64,000 bases of DNA from Domibacillus antri (GTDB lineage Bacteria > Bacillota > Bacilli > Bacillales > Domibacillaceae): positions 1 through 64,000 of the forward strand of contig NZ_MSDU01000027.1 in assembly GCF_001936625.1 (NCBI RefSeq). Direction: 5' to 3'. Within the stretch, counting starts at the first letter, position 1, and the number at the start of each line of letters is the position of its first letter. Made by a program: the position numbers and the translations under genes. Below the pieces are notes generated by a model that saw only the letters and a list, made by a program, of their open reading frames with translations, made no database searches and had not been told where the DNA came from. This document shows, piece after piece, positions 26,956-35,286 of the stretch.

Positions 26956-27768
26956 TTATTGTGCCGCTTTTAATGAATCGATGTTCGGTTCTTCATCGAA
27001 CCATTTTTTATAAATCTCTGCGTATGTTCCATTTTCATAAAGGGTATTTAATGCCTCATCGAATTCCGCTTTCAATTCGCTGCCTTTCGGGAACACAATT
27101 CCGTAATATTCCGGGACAAATTGGTCATCGCCGACAGTTTGAATGCCCGCATCCGGATTGTTTTTCGCAAATTCATACGCTACGGCAATATCTGTTACAA
27201 CTGCTTCGACATCACCGCTTTGAAGAGCCTGGAACGTAAGTGCGGATGTTTTGTATTTGGAAATCGAGCTGTCATTTTTGCCGACAATCGCTTCTGCCGC
27301 AATTTGACCTGTTGTCCCATTTTGAACACCGATTTTCTTGCCCTTTAAGTCTTCTGCTGTTTTTATATCTGTACCCTCTTTGAAAGCAATCATACTCACT
27401 GATTCAAAATAAGGAACGGAAAAATCGTACGTTTCTTTTCGCTCATCGGTAATGGTCACACCGGACATCCCGATATCCAGCTGTTCGCTTTGCAAACCGG
27501 CAAGCATGGCATCCCAGCCTGTATTTTGAATATTCACTTCATAACCTGCCTCTGCCGCTGCTGCCTGAAGAAGATCCACATCAAAACCGGACACTTCTCC
27601 TTTATCCATAAATTCAAACGGTGCAAAAGTCGCTTCCGTACCAACGTTTAATACTTTTTTATCTTCAGAACCCGTGCTTTGTTCTTCTCCGCTGCCGCCG
27701 CAGGCAGATAAAAGCAGTGCACAGCTGACAGCCATAGCAGCTGCCGCTTTTTTGATTGTAAATGTCAT
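26956..27768 (-). CDS. Amino acid ABC transporter substrate-binding lipoprotein
   Basis: 270 residues: MTFTIKKAAAAMAVSCALLL then lipobox LSAC. Family 3 binding fold with VGTEATFAPFEFMDKGEVSG, GMSGVTITDERKETYDFS (the Arg that grips the amino acid carboxylate is in DERKE) and KKIGVQNGTTGQ. Similar in layout to GlnH and ArtJ proteins; exact amino acid unknown. A sigma-A promoter lies 34 bases upstream. Confidence 0.93.
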   Translation of the reverse strand: MTFTIKKAAAAMAVSCALLLSACGGSGEEQSTGSEDKKVLNVGTEATFAPFEFMDKGEVSGFDVDLLQAAAAEAGYEVNIQNTGWDAMLAGLQSEQLDIGMSGVTITDERKETYDFSVPYFESVSMIAFKEGTDIKTAEDLKGKKIGVQNGTTGQIAAEAIVGKNDSSISKYKTSALTFQALQSGDVEAVVTDIAVAYEFAKNNPDAGIQTVGDDQFVPEYYGIVFPKGSELKAEFDEALNTLYENGTYAEIYKKWFDEEPNIDSLKAAQ

Positions 27769-28289
27769 GATAAAAACTCCTCTGCTTTTTTATATACTAA
27801 GATAATAGCGTGCTGCCAATCGAATTTCAATAGATTTTGTCGAAAAATTTATTTTTATGCATTAATATTCATGATTATCGACATATTTTCGTGATTTTTT
27901 GTGTTAAATTGAATAAACTTTTGAATAAAGAAGGAATTTTCAGATTAATAAATAATAAAAGGGAAATACAAGCATAATTAGCAAAAAATAATGAATTTGA
28001 GAAGTGTATGGAAGAACGGCAGAATAGTGGAGCCATGCGGCGAAATCTATTGCCTGCCGCCTTTTTATATGAAGAAATTATCCTTGCATCCCTTGTAACA
28101 CATGTTGATTATAGGCAGCTCGCAACATTTCTCAGACCCGGAACGAATAACAGGTTTATGAAAAAACAAGCAGTGAAAAACGTGATTCACTGTTTATTTT
28201 ATATTGAAGTTCTATGCATTCAGCAAATGTAACCGTTCTAAAAGATATTATTGAAGAATAAAGTATGCTATGCCTTTCTTTTTTTCTTG
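27769..28289. other. AT-rich divergent region
   Basis: Between the amino acid binding-protein gene and the Fur-type promoter. Apart from the promoter at 27802-27830 I see nothing certain. A 74-codon frame at 28008-28232 lacks a good ribosome binding site and protein-like features. Confidence 0.5.
27802..27830 (-). promoter_or_regulatory. Sigma-A promoter of the amino acid ABC operon
   Basis: Minus strand TTGAAA (27830-27825), 17-base spacer, TATTAT (27807-27802). Confidence 0.7.
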
Positions 28290-28318
28290 TTGACAATGAT
28301 TCTCATTCCCTTTAAAAT
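28290..28318 (+). promoter_or_regulatory. Sigma-A promoter overlapped by a Fur box
   Basis: TTGACA (28290-28295), exactly 17 bases, TAAAAT (28313-28318). TGACAATGATTCTCA (28291-28305) matches the 7-1-7 Fur motif TGATAATNATTATCA at all but two defined positions and covers the -35 box, so iron-loaded Fur would block transcription. Confidence 0.75.
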
Positions 28319-28352
28319 AAGGGTAACAACGACGAGGAAAGAGGGAAGATTG

Positions 28353-28832
28353 ATGAATGGAATGCTGCACGGACTCAAGGATATCCACATGGTCATTGCG
28401 AACAGCCGCAAGCTGGGCGGTGCTGCGGAAGCCGAGTCCATCACACTTGCATCCGGTGAAACATACAAGAATCCGGTCTTTACTAATGTCGATTTGTCAC
28501 AGGGAAGATACATTTCGTTCAGCTTTATTGATGATAATGGCGAAAATGTCACGGCGCACGTGGATCAAATTGGTGTGATGAGAGGGCTTCGTCACAAGCT
28601 CATTTGCCAGCTTGAGAACGTGTCTGTGCGTGAAATGATGACAGAAGAAACACTCCGGTACTTGCGCAAGCTTTGCGAGGTGAATGAAGGATTTGTTACA
28701 TCATCTTTCAAAAAAGAAGCGCTTAAAATCGTCCGCGATGTGAGTGTCCGTGAAATTGAAAAACGGGAAGTCATCCTTCCATTTACGATCGAGAACAATC
28801 TCGTCATAATGGATAAACGCCGATATGCCTGA
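28353..28832 (+). CDS. Protein of unknown function, predicted Fur-regulated
   Basis: 159 residues from the ATG at 28353 (GAGGGAAG upstream); the frame is open further 5' but that part overlaps the promoter. No signal peptide, membrane segment or known motif. The N-terminal half (MLHGLKDIHMVIANSRKLGG) is beta-rich in look, and the C-terminal half is charged, with the near-repeat VSVREMM and VSVREIE. The Fur box and the convergent encapsulin operon suggest a role in iron stress; this is inference. Confidence 0.75.
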   Translation: MNGMLHGLKDIHMVIANSRKLGGAAEAESITLASGETYKNPVFTNVDLSQGRYISFSFIDDNGENVTAHVDQIGVMRGLRHKLICQLENVSVREMMTEETLRYLRKLCEVNEGFVTSSFKKEALKIVRDVSVREIEKREVILPFTIENNLVIMDKRRYA

Positions 28833-28833
28833 C

Positions 28834-28857
28834 AGCCGCCAATTTGGGGGCTTTTTT
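28834..28857 (+). terminator. Terminator of the Fur-type gene
   Basis: AGCCGCC pairs with GGGGGCT around AATTT and is followed by a run of T, starting two bases after the stop codon. Confidence 0.75.
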
Positions 28858-28906
28858 TTAATGATCAGGACGCCGTTTTCTTAGCCTTTGATCTTTTCCT
28901 CATCAT

Positions 28907-28941
28907 CATAAAAATCCGCCCGGGTAAAAAAGGCGGATTTT
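28907..28941 (-). terminator. Terminator of the encapsulin operon
   Basis: AAAATCCGCC (28911-28920) pairs with GGCGGATTTT (28932-28941). The minus strand reads into TTTTTATG right after the ferredoxin stop. Confidence 0.85.
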
Positions 28942-28943
28942 CT

Positions 28944-29306
28944 TTATTTCATTACAGCCTGGCAGGCGAGTCGTTTCGCAGCCGCCCCAAGCTTTTTTTG
29001 CTCGGCACGGTTACGGGCCGATAAATGCTCACTGCCTGACACAACATCGACTGTGCAGGCGCCGCACGTTCCTTTCCGGCACTTATACTGAATGCCGCAT
29101 CCCCGTTCAAGAGCGGCATCGAGGAGCAGGACACCTGTCTGAACCGGGAAAGAACAAGTGACTGTTCCCTGCCGGATTTCAACAGCCGTCTTTTCCGGCG
29201 CAGCAGCTGCAGGCGCCACATGATCTGTTATAACAGCGTGATCGGTCATTTCTCTCACTGTTTCCATTCCTGGGATGAGGGAGCCGACCGTCCATTTTTT
29301 ATTCAT
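28944..29306 (-). CDS. [2Fe-2S] ferredoxin with N-terminal encapsulin targeting peptide
   Basis: 120 residues beginning MNKKWTVGSLIPGMETVRE. TVGSLI is the same motif found at the very end of the IMEF cargo, so this ferredoxin is probably packaged. An Ala/Pro linker (HVAPAAAAPEK) leads to a plant-type ferredoxin domain with cluster ligands in YKCRKGTCGAC and a distal C in LACQA (C-X4-C-X2-C-Xn-C). The ATG at 29306 overlaps the shell gene by 8 bases, so translation is coupled. Likely role: electron supply for reducing and releasing stored iron, comparable to Bfd for bacterioferritin. A start at 29372 would bury the tag and is unlikely. Confidence 0.88.
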   Translation of the reverse strand: MNKKWTVGSLIPGMETVREMTDHAVITDHVAPAAAAPEKTAVEIRQGTVTCSFPVQTGVLLLDAALERGCGIQYKCRKGTCGACTVDVVSGSEHLSARNRAEQKKLGAAAKRLACQAVMK

Positions 29307-30153
29307 CGTCTTTCGGATCAGCGAATGTGCAGATCGCAGACGGACGCTTAATGCGAAGGACAGCCGTCTCAAACACGCGGAATGGATGGTTCATTCCTTC
29401 TTCGCCAAGGTAAGCTGTTTCAAAGTCTTCTGAAATCGCCAGGTCAAGATTATTACGGCCTGTGTTTACCAGTACACCTGTCTTGCCTTTCAGCACAGGT
29501 GACTGAAAAACCCCGTCTGTCACAAGCTCACGCACATGTTCAATCTCCAGCACATTCGTATCGCGGTGAACCCGGTGCAGCAATGCATATAGCTCAGGTG
29601 ACAGCACGAGCGCATATGGGCCGTTATGGTTCATTTCCATTAGCTTTCCACGCGCCTCTACGACATCCTGGAATGCAGTGCCGGATTCATACCAGTTGCT
29701 GATTAAATGTGTCTGGCGGCCCTTTACATTCATCAGTCCCGGAATATCGAACTGCTTTGCGCCGTGGAAAATCATTTCATCTTCCAGAAGAGCCACATCG
29801 CGCGCCGCGTTCGCAGCGGAGGAAAAATCCATCGGAATATCCAGCGTTTTTGCCTGTTCAATATCGCGCCAGTATAAAACAAAATCTTTATACAAAAGCG
29901 GAATCGTGTAATTAACGCGTTTCGCTGATTCGATTTCCGTATCAAACGATCCTTGAAAGTCCATATGGGCTTCGCTTTTTTCAGCATAAATATCTGTGTG
30001 GATGCTTTGTACGCCACGGCCGAGCGGACCGTACAATTCAATAAAGCGTCGTCCTGTCAGCTGTTTTTTCGCCGCATCGATAATGACGCGGTCCAATTCG
30101 TCAAAATCACCTGCTGATAGTGGCGCATCCGGATATAATTGAGCTTTATTCAT
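29299..30153 (-). CDS. Family 1 encapsulin shell protein
   Basis: 284 residues of the HK97-like encapsulin (linocin M18) family: N terminus MNKAQLYPDAPLSAGDFDEL, then KQLTGRRFIELYGPLGRGVQ, EDEMIFHGAKQFDIPGLMNV and the C-terminal VFETAVLRIKRPSAICTF. Assembles a hollow icosahedral shell; IMEF-type shells of Quasibacillus are the large T=4 form. Lies 12 bases after the cargo gene with AAGGAG before the ATG. Not phage: no other capsid genes. Confidence 0.95.
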   Translation of the reverse strand: MNKAQLYPDAPLSAGDFDELDRVIIDAAKKQLTGRRFIELYGPLGRGVQSIHTDIYAEKSEAHMDFQGSFDTEIESAKRVNYTIPLLYKDFVLYWRDIEQAKTLDIPMDFSSAANAARDVALLEDEMIFHGAKQFDIPGLMNVKGRQTHLISNWYESGTAFQDVVEARGKLMEMNHNGPYALVLSPELYALLHRVHRDTNVLEIEHVRELVTDGVFQSPVLKGKTGVLVNTGRNNLDLAISEDFETAYLGEEGMNHPFRVFETAVLRIKRPSAICTFADPKDDE

Positions 30154-30165
30154 AAAAATCTCTCC

Positions 30166-30738
30166 TTATTTTGAAATGAGTGATCCAACTGTAAATGAAC
30201 GTTTTGGTTTTTGAATAACTGCTTTTGCGGCCGGTGCTGCGTGAGAATGCTCGGCTAAATGATCACCATGTTCATCGTGATGTGCGTGCGGATCTGTGTA
30301 ACCGGTATCAAACCGTTCATTAATATCGGCTAATTTCTCTTTTACGAATTGATAACTCGTATGGTTCGCTCCGCGCATTTCAGACAATTTCGCCTGTCTT
30401 TCGGCATCTTTAAATTGAAACAGAGCCAGGTCAAGATGCTCGACAAAATTGTGCAGACCAAACTTTTCTAAATTCAGCTCCTGCAGCAGCCGGTTAAATG
30501 TGTTATTGGATGGGGAAAAATCACCGCCTTTTCCTGCCTGAAATGTTTCAATAAGCGGAATAAGCTCGGCAAGGCGGGCAAGCCGCTGTTCTTCTTCTTC
30601 ATAAATATGGTGATAATAAAGCCGTTCATGGTCGTCACTCGCATTATGAATGACCGGATCCAACATCTCCATAAAGCTTTCGATGTCTTTTTTTGTTCCG
30701 GTGAAAATGCTGTGAAATTCACTCAATTCTTGTTGCAC
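30166..30738 (-). CDS. IMEF-type iron-mineralising encapsulin cargo (ferritin-like)
   Basis: 190 residues from the GTG at 30738 (AGGGAGGT eight bases upstream). A helical ferritin-like body is rich in Glu and His (DDHERLYYHHIYEEEEQRLA). The C-terminal linker is His-rich (HAHHDEHGDHLAEHSH) and ends KRSFTVGSLISK, the targeting peptide that docks to the inner shell. In Quasibacillus the equivalent protein oxidises Fe(II) inside the shell for bulk iron storage. First gene of cargo-shell-ferredoxin. Confidence 0.9.
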   Translation of the reverse strand: MQQELSEFHSIFTGTKKDIESFMEMLDPVIHNASDDHERLYYHHIYEEEEQRLARLAELIPLIETFQAGKGGDFSPSNNTFNRLLQELNLEKFGLHNFVEHLDLALFQFKDAERQAKLSEMRGANHTSYQFVKEKLADINERFDTGYTDPHAHHDEHGDHLAEHSHAAPAAKAVIQKPKRSFTVGSLISK

Positions 30739-30771
30739 AACAAGCACCTCCCTAAATCGTGAATATCTTCT

Positions 30772-30800
30772 ATTATAATCGTTACCGCTTATATCGGCAA
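30772..30800 (-). promoter_or_regulatory. Sigma-A promoter of the encapsulin operon
   Basis: Minus strand TTGCCG (30800-30795), 17-base spacer, TATAAT (30777-30772), giving a short leader before the GTG start. I see no Fur-box match here. Confidence 0.7.
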
Positions 30801-30810
30801 AGGTTACAAC

Positions 30811-30841
30811 AAAAAAATGACCCGCACAAGGGGTCATTTTT
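30811..30841. terminator. Terminator of pncB
   Basis: AAAATGACCC (30814-30823) pairs with GGGTCATTTT (30831-30840), T runs on both strands; it abuts the pncB stop. Confidence 0.85.
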
Positions 30842-30842
30842 T

Positions 30843-32300
30843 TTACACCAGACGTTGATGCTTCGCTTTGACAGCTTCAATGTTTTTCATCTTATTATCC
30901 CAGCAGTTTTGGCTTAAATCAACCGGGTATTCTTCCGGATTTAATGCTCGTTTATATTCATTCCAAAGCAATTCGAGGTTATCATTGACGAGCCGGCGGA
31001 TCGATTCAATATTCGGCAGATCGTACACGCGGACACCGTTTATAAAAATAAGATCGTGCAGTTCGCGTGCTTCAAAATTTGTCACAAATTTACTGACAAA
31101 TGTATGCACCGGATGGAACATTTTAAGCTTGTCCGCTTTTTGCGGCTCTTCATGATCGAGCGCAATATAATCGCCTTCCGCTTTCCCGTTTAGTTTATTT
31201 ATGATGCGGTACACCCGCTTCAGCCCCGGTGTTGTCACTTTTTCAGGGTTCGCTGACAATTTAATGGTGTCGCTCATCTCCCCCGCTTCGTCTTCAATCG
31301 ACACGAGTTTGTACACTGCACCAAGTGCCGCCTGATCGTAAGCCGTGATCACCTTTGTACCGATTCCCCAAATATCAATTTTTGCGCCTTCCGCTTTTAA
31401 ATTCATGATCGTATATTCATCGAGATCATTCGATGCGACAATATGTGCATCGGGAAATCCCGCTTCATCCAGCATTTTTCGGGCTTCTTTTGATAAATAG
31501 GCCATGTCGCCGCTGTCAAGCCGAATGCCGATAAAATTGATTTGATCACCAAGTTCTTTGGCAACTTGGATAGCAGCCGGAACACCCGACTTCAGCGTAT
31601 CATATGTGTCGACTAAAAAAACGCAGTCTCGGTGCCGCTGTGCATATTTATGAAACGCCGTATATTCATCTTTATACGTCTGTACTAATGCATGAGCGTG
31701 CGTGCCAGATACCGGAATGCCAAATAGTTTACCGGCGCGGACGTTGCTTGTCGCGTCAAAACCGCCGATGTATGCCGCCCTTGTCCCCCATACCGCCGCA
31801 TCCATTTCATGCGCACGGCGGGAACCGAACTCCATCGCTGGTTCTTCACCAAGCACCTGCTTAATCCGCGATGCTTTTGTCGCAATCAATGTTTGGTAAT
31901 TCACAATGTTCAAAAGTGCCGTTTCAATAATCTGCGCTTCTGCCAATGGTGCTTCGAGACGTAAAATCGGCTCGTTTGCGAAAACGAGTTCACCTTCGTT
32001 CATACTCTTCAATGTCCCGGTAAAACGCATCTCTTTTAAAAACGACAAAAAATCGTCTTCATATCCAAGACTCTGTAAATACTCAATATCACTTTCTGTA
32101 AAACGAAAATTTTCCAAATAATCCACAATTTTTTCAAGTCCTGCAAAAATACCGTACCCATTACCGAACGGAATTTTACGAAAATATAATTCAAACACTG
32201 CTTTTTTTGTATGAATGCCGTCGTGCCAGTACGTTTCAGCCATATTAATTTGATAAAGGTCGGTATGCAAGGCAAGACTGTCGTCTTCATATCGTGACAT
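30843..32300 (-). CDS. pncB: Nicotinate phosphoribosyltransferase
   Basis: Joins nicotinate to PRPP with ATP in NAD salvage. 485 residues, similar in length to B. subtilis PncB. The N terminus MSRYEDDSLALHTDLYQINM, the EFGSRRAHEMDAAVWGTRAAYI block and FIGIRLDSGDMAYLS are diagnostic of this family. The ATG at 32300 follows AAGGGAG; the in-frame ATG at 32327 has no site. Monocistronic. Confidence 0.95.
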   Translation of the reverse strand: MSRYEDDSLALHTDLYQINMAETYWHDGIHTKKAVFELYFRKIPFGNGYGIFAGLEKIVDYLENFRFTESDIEYLQSLGYEDDFLSFLKEMRFTGTLKSMNEGELVFANEPILRLEAPLAEAQIIETALLNIVNYQTLIATKASRIKQVLGEEPAMEFGSRRAHEMDAAVWGTRAAYIGGFDATSNVRAGKLFGIPVSGTHAHALVQTYKDEYTAFHKYAQRHRDCVFLVDTYDTLKSGVPAAIQVAKELGDQINFIGIRLDSGDMAYLSKEARKMLDEAGFPDAHIVASNDLDEYTIMNLKAEGAKIDIWGIGTKVITAYDQAALGAVYKLVSIEDEAGEMSDTIKLSANPEKVTTPGLKRVYRIINKLNGKAEGDYIALDHEEPQKADKLKMFHPVHTFVSKFVTNFEARELHDLIFINGVRVYDLPNIESIRRLVNDNLELLWNEYKRALNPEEYPVDLSQNCWDNKMKNIEAVKAKHQRLV

Positions 32301-32407
32301 ATTTCTATACTCCCTTTGCTTTTCCATCGCACTTCATTCTTGTCATCTTACACCTTTTTACGCGCTCCGGCAACCGTTTCCGGGACAATTTGCGCCGTGA
32401 ACAAACA

Positions 32408-32431
32408 AAAACCCGCATTATGCGAGTTTTT
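32408..32431 (-). terminator. Terminator overlapping the stop codon of the MpfA-like gene
   Basis: On the minus strand ACTCGCA-TAA-TGCGGGT forms the hairpin, with the TAA stop as the loop, followed by TTTTTG. Confidence 0.65.
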
Positions 32432-33716
32432 TTGCTTCTATATACAGGATGTGATGACCATCCATTTCCAAAATTTCAAACAGCCACTGATCTATTTCTA
32501 TCACATCATGCACTTTCGTATCAATGTTCTTTGTTAAAAACCATCCGCCGATCGTGTCAACATCTTCATCATTCAAATTCGTTCCGAGAAGATCGTTCAC
32601 CTCGCTGATCAGTACTTTGGAGTTAAATAAATAATGTCCATCTTTCACTTTGCGCACTTCGGCAATTTCATCTGCATCAAATTCATCACGAATCTCTCCG
32701 ACAATTTCCTCTAAAATATCTTCAACCGTAACGAGGCCGGATGTGCCGCCGTATTCATCAATCAAAATCGCCATATGTGTCCGTTCTTTTTGCATTTTCA
32801 CAAGCAAATCGTGAATAAGGATGTTTTCAAATACACGGATAACAGGTTTTATAAACTGACGGAGCGGTTCCATGTCCGGAAGCCGTTCTTCTCTCACAGC
32901 AGCCGTTAAAATCTCCTTAAAGTTTACCATCCCGATGACGTTATCTTTGTCGCCGTCAATGACCGGATAGCGCGTATATTTTTCTTCCTTAATCACCGAA
33001 AATACATCCGCCCTCGCATCTTCAATCGAGAGACTGACCATTTCCGTCCGCGGCACCATAATTTCTTTTGCAGTCCGCTCATCAAATTCAAAAATATTGT
33101 TGACATATTTCAACTCATTTTGATTAATTTCGCCGCTCTTGTAGCTTTCTGATAACAGCAGCCGCCACTCTTCCTCCGTGTGAACGACATCGTGTTCAGA
33201 TGCCGGCTTCAGCCCAAACAGGCCGACAAAAACACGGGCCGAACCATTTAACAGCCAAATGAATGGATACATCATGCGATAAAACCAGATTAACGGAACC
33301 GCGAGCGCCAAGGTCACTTCTTCCGCTTTTTGAATCGCAACGGTTTTAGGCGCCAATTCACCGACGACCACATGTAAAAACGTGACGAGGGAAAAGGCGA
33401 TCGCAAACGACAAAACAGCCGCCAGGGAGGAAGCCAGTTCAAATCGTTCAAACAGCGGATGTAGCAGCCGTTCCACAGTCGGCTCTCCAAGCCAGCCAAG
33501 CCCAAGAGCGGTAATGGTAATCCCAAGCTGACAGGCCGATAAATATTCGTCGAGGTGCGTTGTCACGCGCTCCACAGCCGATGCCCCCGGTTTTCCTTCT
33601 GCGACAAGCTGATCCACTCGCGATGAACGTAATTTTACAATGGCAAATTCCGCCGCCACAAAAAAAGCTGTCAGCGCAATTAATAAGACAATACCGAGTA
33701 AATTGATGATCTCCAA
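32418..33716 (-). CDS. CNNM/CBS/CorC membrane protein, MpfA-like magnesium efflux
   Basis: 432 residues: N-terminal CNNM membrane domain with about four segments ([35 protein letters not shown]), a CBS pair ([30 protein letters not shown]) and a C-terminal CorC_HlyC domain. B. subtilis MpfA exports Mg2+. I take the TTG at 33716, giving [19 protein letters not shown] like MpfA. Its ribosome binding site AGGAGGT is 28 bases away, bridged by a hairpin. Confidence 0.9.
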   Translation of the reverse strand: MEIINLLGIVLLIALTAFFVAAEFAIVKLRSSRVDQLVAEGKPGASAVERVTTHLDEYLSACQLGITITALGLGWLGEPTVERLLHPLFERFELASSLAAVLSFAIAFSLVTFLHVVVGELAPKTVAIQKAEEVTLALAVPLIWFYRMMYPFIWLLNGSARVFVGLFGLKPASEHDVVHTEEEWRLLLSESYKSGEINQNELKYVNNIFEFDERTAKEIMVPRTEMVSLSIEDARADVFSVIKEEKYTRYPVIDGDKDNVIGMVNFKEILTAAVREERLPDMEPLRQFIKPVIRVFENILIHDLLVKMQKERTHMAILIDEYGGTSGLVTVEDILEEIVGEIRDEFDADEIAEVRKVKDGHYLFNSKVLISEVNDLLGTNLNDEDVDTIGGWFLTKNIDTKVHDVIEIDQWLFEILEMDGHHILYIEAKKLA

Positions 33717-33722
33717 TGGCCA

Positions 33723-33751
33723 GCTCCGATTAAACGGAGCAAACACCTCCT
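33723..33751 (-). promoter_or_regulatory. Ribosome binding site and spacer hairpin before the TTG start
   Basis: Minus strand: AGGAGGT (33751-33745), four bases, then a perfect GCTCCG/CGGAGC stem (33740-33735 and 33728-33723) with a six-base loop, then six bases to the TTG at 33716. Folding removes 18 bases and brings the site to about 10 bases from the start. Confidence 0.65.
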
Positions 33752-33810
33752 ATATGTAGAAATAAACAGGCTTTTTTTCTTATCATACCACGTTCGTTTT
33801 CCATTTAACA

Positions 33811-33842
33811 CAAAGTCCGGCTCAGCACATGCTGAACCGGAC
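33811..33842 (-). terminator. Terminator of the PdaC-like gene
   Basis: GTCCGGCTCAGCA pairs with TGCTGAACCGGAC (one mismatch), two bases after the stop; minus strand continues TTTG. Confidence 0.75.
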
Positions 33843-33844
33843 GG

Positions 33845-35185
33845 TTAATAAAGTTCATCTACGGTGACAAGTTCGTATCCTTGCTTTTGAAGATAGATAA
33901 TCACTTCTTCAAGCGCATCGGCCGTTGTTTTATGAATATCATGCATTAATATAACAGAGCCGTTTCGTACATTCTGTTTGACGATCTCCGTAATGGCTTT
34001 TGGGTCACGGTTTTTCCAGTCTAGTGTATCCACTGACCAGAGAACCGGCGATGTACCAATGATTTGATTGACACGTTCGTTTGTCGCCCCATAAGGCGGG
34101 CGGACGGATAAAGGCGAAACACCGGCCGCTGTTTCAACTGCCGCAGTTGTCCTGTCAAGTTCCATTTTGATCTCTTCCGGTGACAATTTCGTAAAATCTT
34201 TATGGCTCCACGAATGGCTGCCAATTTCATGTCCTTCGAGTACCATTCGTTCGACCAGATCCGGATAAAAGTCAACGCGGCTGCCGAGCACATAAAATGT
34301 TGCTCTTACATTATATTTTTTCAGGACGTTTAAAATAGCGGCTGTACTGTCCGGATTCGGTCCATCATCAAAAGTCAGGGCAGCTTTTTTCTTTTGGCCG
34401 CTGCTTGATGCCTCAGCTGTTTCCGGTGCTTGTGGCTTCTCTTTTGTCACATTCGATGCAAAACGCTCCCGCCATTCTTTTTTCATATAAGGCGATATTT
34501 TTTTAAGCGGCAGCCTTACTTGTTTTGTCTGGCCATGAGGAAACGCAAATATCACATTATTTTCTTCTATATACACGTTTGAAAGGGCCTGTTCTCCCAT
34601 AAAATGTTGGGCTATTTGTTCATTTTCACTTTCCTCCTCCGAAAGTGAATCCCATACCGGCTTTTGCAAAGCACGGGCCGCTTTGTCGGGATTGATAAAC
34701 AACTCGCGCCCGGAGACAAACCTTTTCGACGCCGCATCAGCCATCACTGTATCCTGTGTAACGCTGTTTTCTCCGGTTCCCGTATATGTATCGGTCATGA
34801 ACGTAATGCAATAAAACCCTTCACCCGCCGGGATAAGTCGAAACGTGAGTGAAAACGATGCCGGCTGTTGTGACAATGCTTCTGTGCCGATGGAGTCCAA
34901 CTCCGCAAAAAACTGTGTTTCTTTTGTCCGTACATACCGTTCAATTTGCTCATCTAATTCCGCTTCGGAAAAAACCGGATAATGAACAGCCATATTATAG
35001 AGCGCTTCTTCTGCCACTCTTGTTTTAATGTCTACACCATTATACTTTGATTTTTTTACATCCGTCGCCCATACAATCGTCTGATCATCCTTGTTCACCG
35101 CAGTCACCATCAAATTGACCGCAAGAACAAGGATAAACATGGTCAGACTAGCAAGCACAGCAAAAACCATTTTTCTCTGCTTCAT
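33845..35185 (-). CDS. Membrane-anchored polysaccharide deacetylase, PdaC-like
   Basis: 446 residues: an N-terminal membrane anchor (VFAVLASLTMFILVLAVNLM), a DUF4163/DUF3298 region to about residue 240, then a NodB deacetylase domain with ALTFDDGPNPDS, SHSWSHKDF (metal His), RPPYGATN, VDTLDWKNRDP and SVILMHDIH. The layout matches B. subtilis PdaC, which deacetylates MurNAc in peptidoglycan. The ATG at 35185 has GCAGGGG upstream. Acts outside the membrane. Confidence 0.88.
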   Translation of the reverse strand: MKQRKMVFAVLASLTMFILVLAVNLMVTAVNKDDQTIVWATDVKKSKYNGVDIKTRVAEEALYNMAVHYPVFSEAELDEQIERYVRTKETQFFAELDSIGTEALSQQPASFSLTFRLIPAGEGFYCITFMTDTYTGTGENSVTQDTVMADAASKRFVSGRELFINPDKAARALQKPVWDSLSEEESENEQIAQHFMGEQALSNVYIEENNVIFAFPHGQTKQVRLPLKKISPYMKKEWRERFASNVTKEKPQAPETAEASSSGQKKKAALTFDDGPNPDSTAAILNVLKKYNVRATFYVLGSRVDFYPDLVERMVLEGHEIGSHSWSHKDFTKLSPEEIKMELDRTTAAVETAAGVSPLSVRPPYGATNERVNQIIGTSPVLWSVDTLDWKNRDPKAITEIVKQNVRNGSVILMHDIHKTTADALEEVIIYLQKQGYELVTVDELY

Positions 35186-35286
35186 GTTGTATCCCCTGCT
35201 AATAAGCATATATATTGGTGGTTACTTCCATTTATTAAGTGTAATCAAACATGAAGAAGAGCACAACCCTTTTTATAAAAATAATG

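Noticed and set aside
28008-28232. 74-codon rightward frame between the amino acid transporter and the Fur-type gene
   Set aside because: No good ribosome binding site, no promoter, no family resemblance, and composition unlike neighbouring proteins.
29299-30153. Prophage capsid gene
   Set aside because: The HK97-like protein is in an operon with a tagged ferritin-like cargo and ferredoxin and no other phage genes, so it is an encapsulin.
30739-30837. Longer N terminus for the IMEF cargo (in-frame start at 30837)
   Set aside because: It would overlap the pncB terminator and the promoter; the GTG at 30738 has a strong ribosome binding site.
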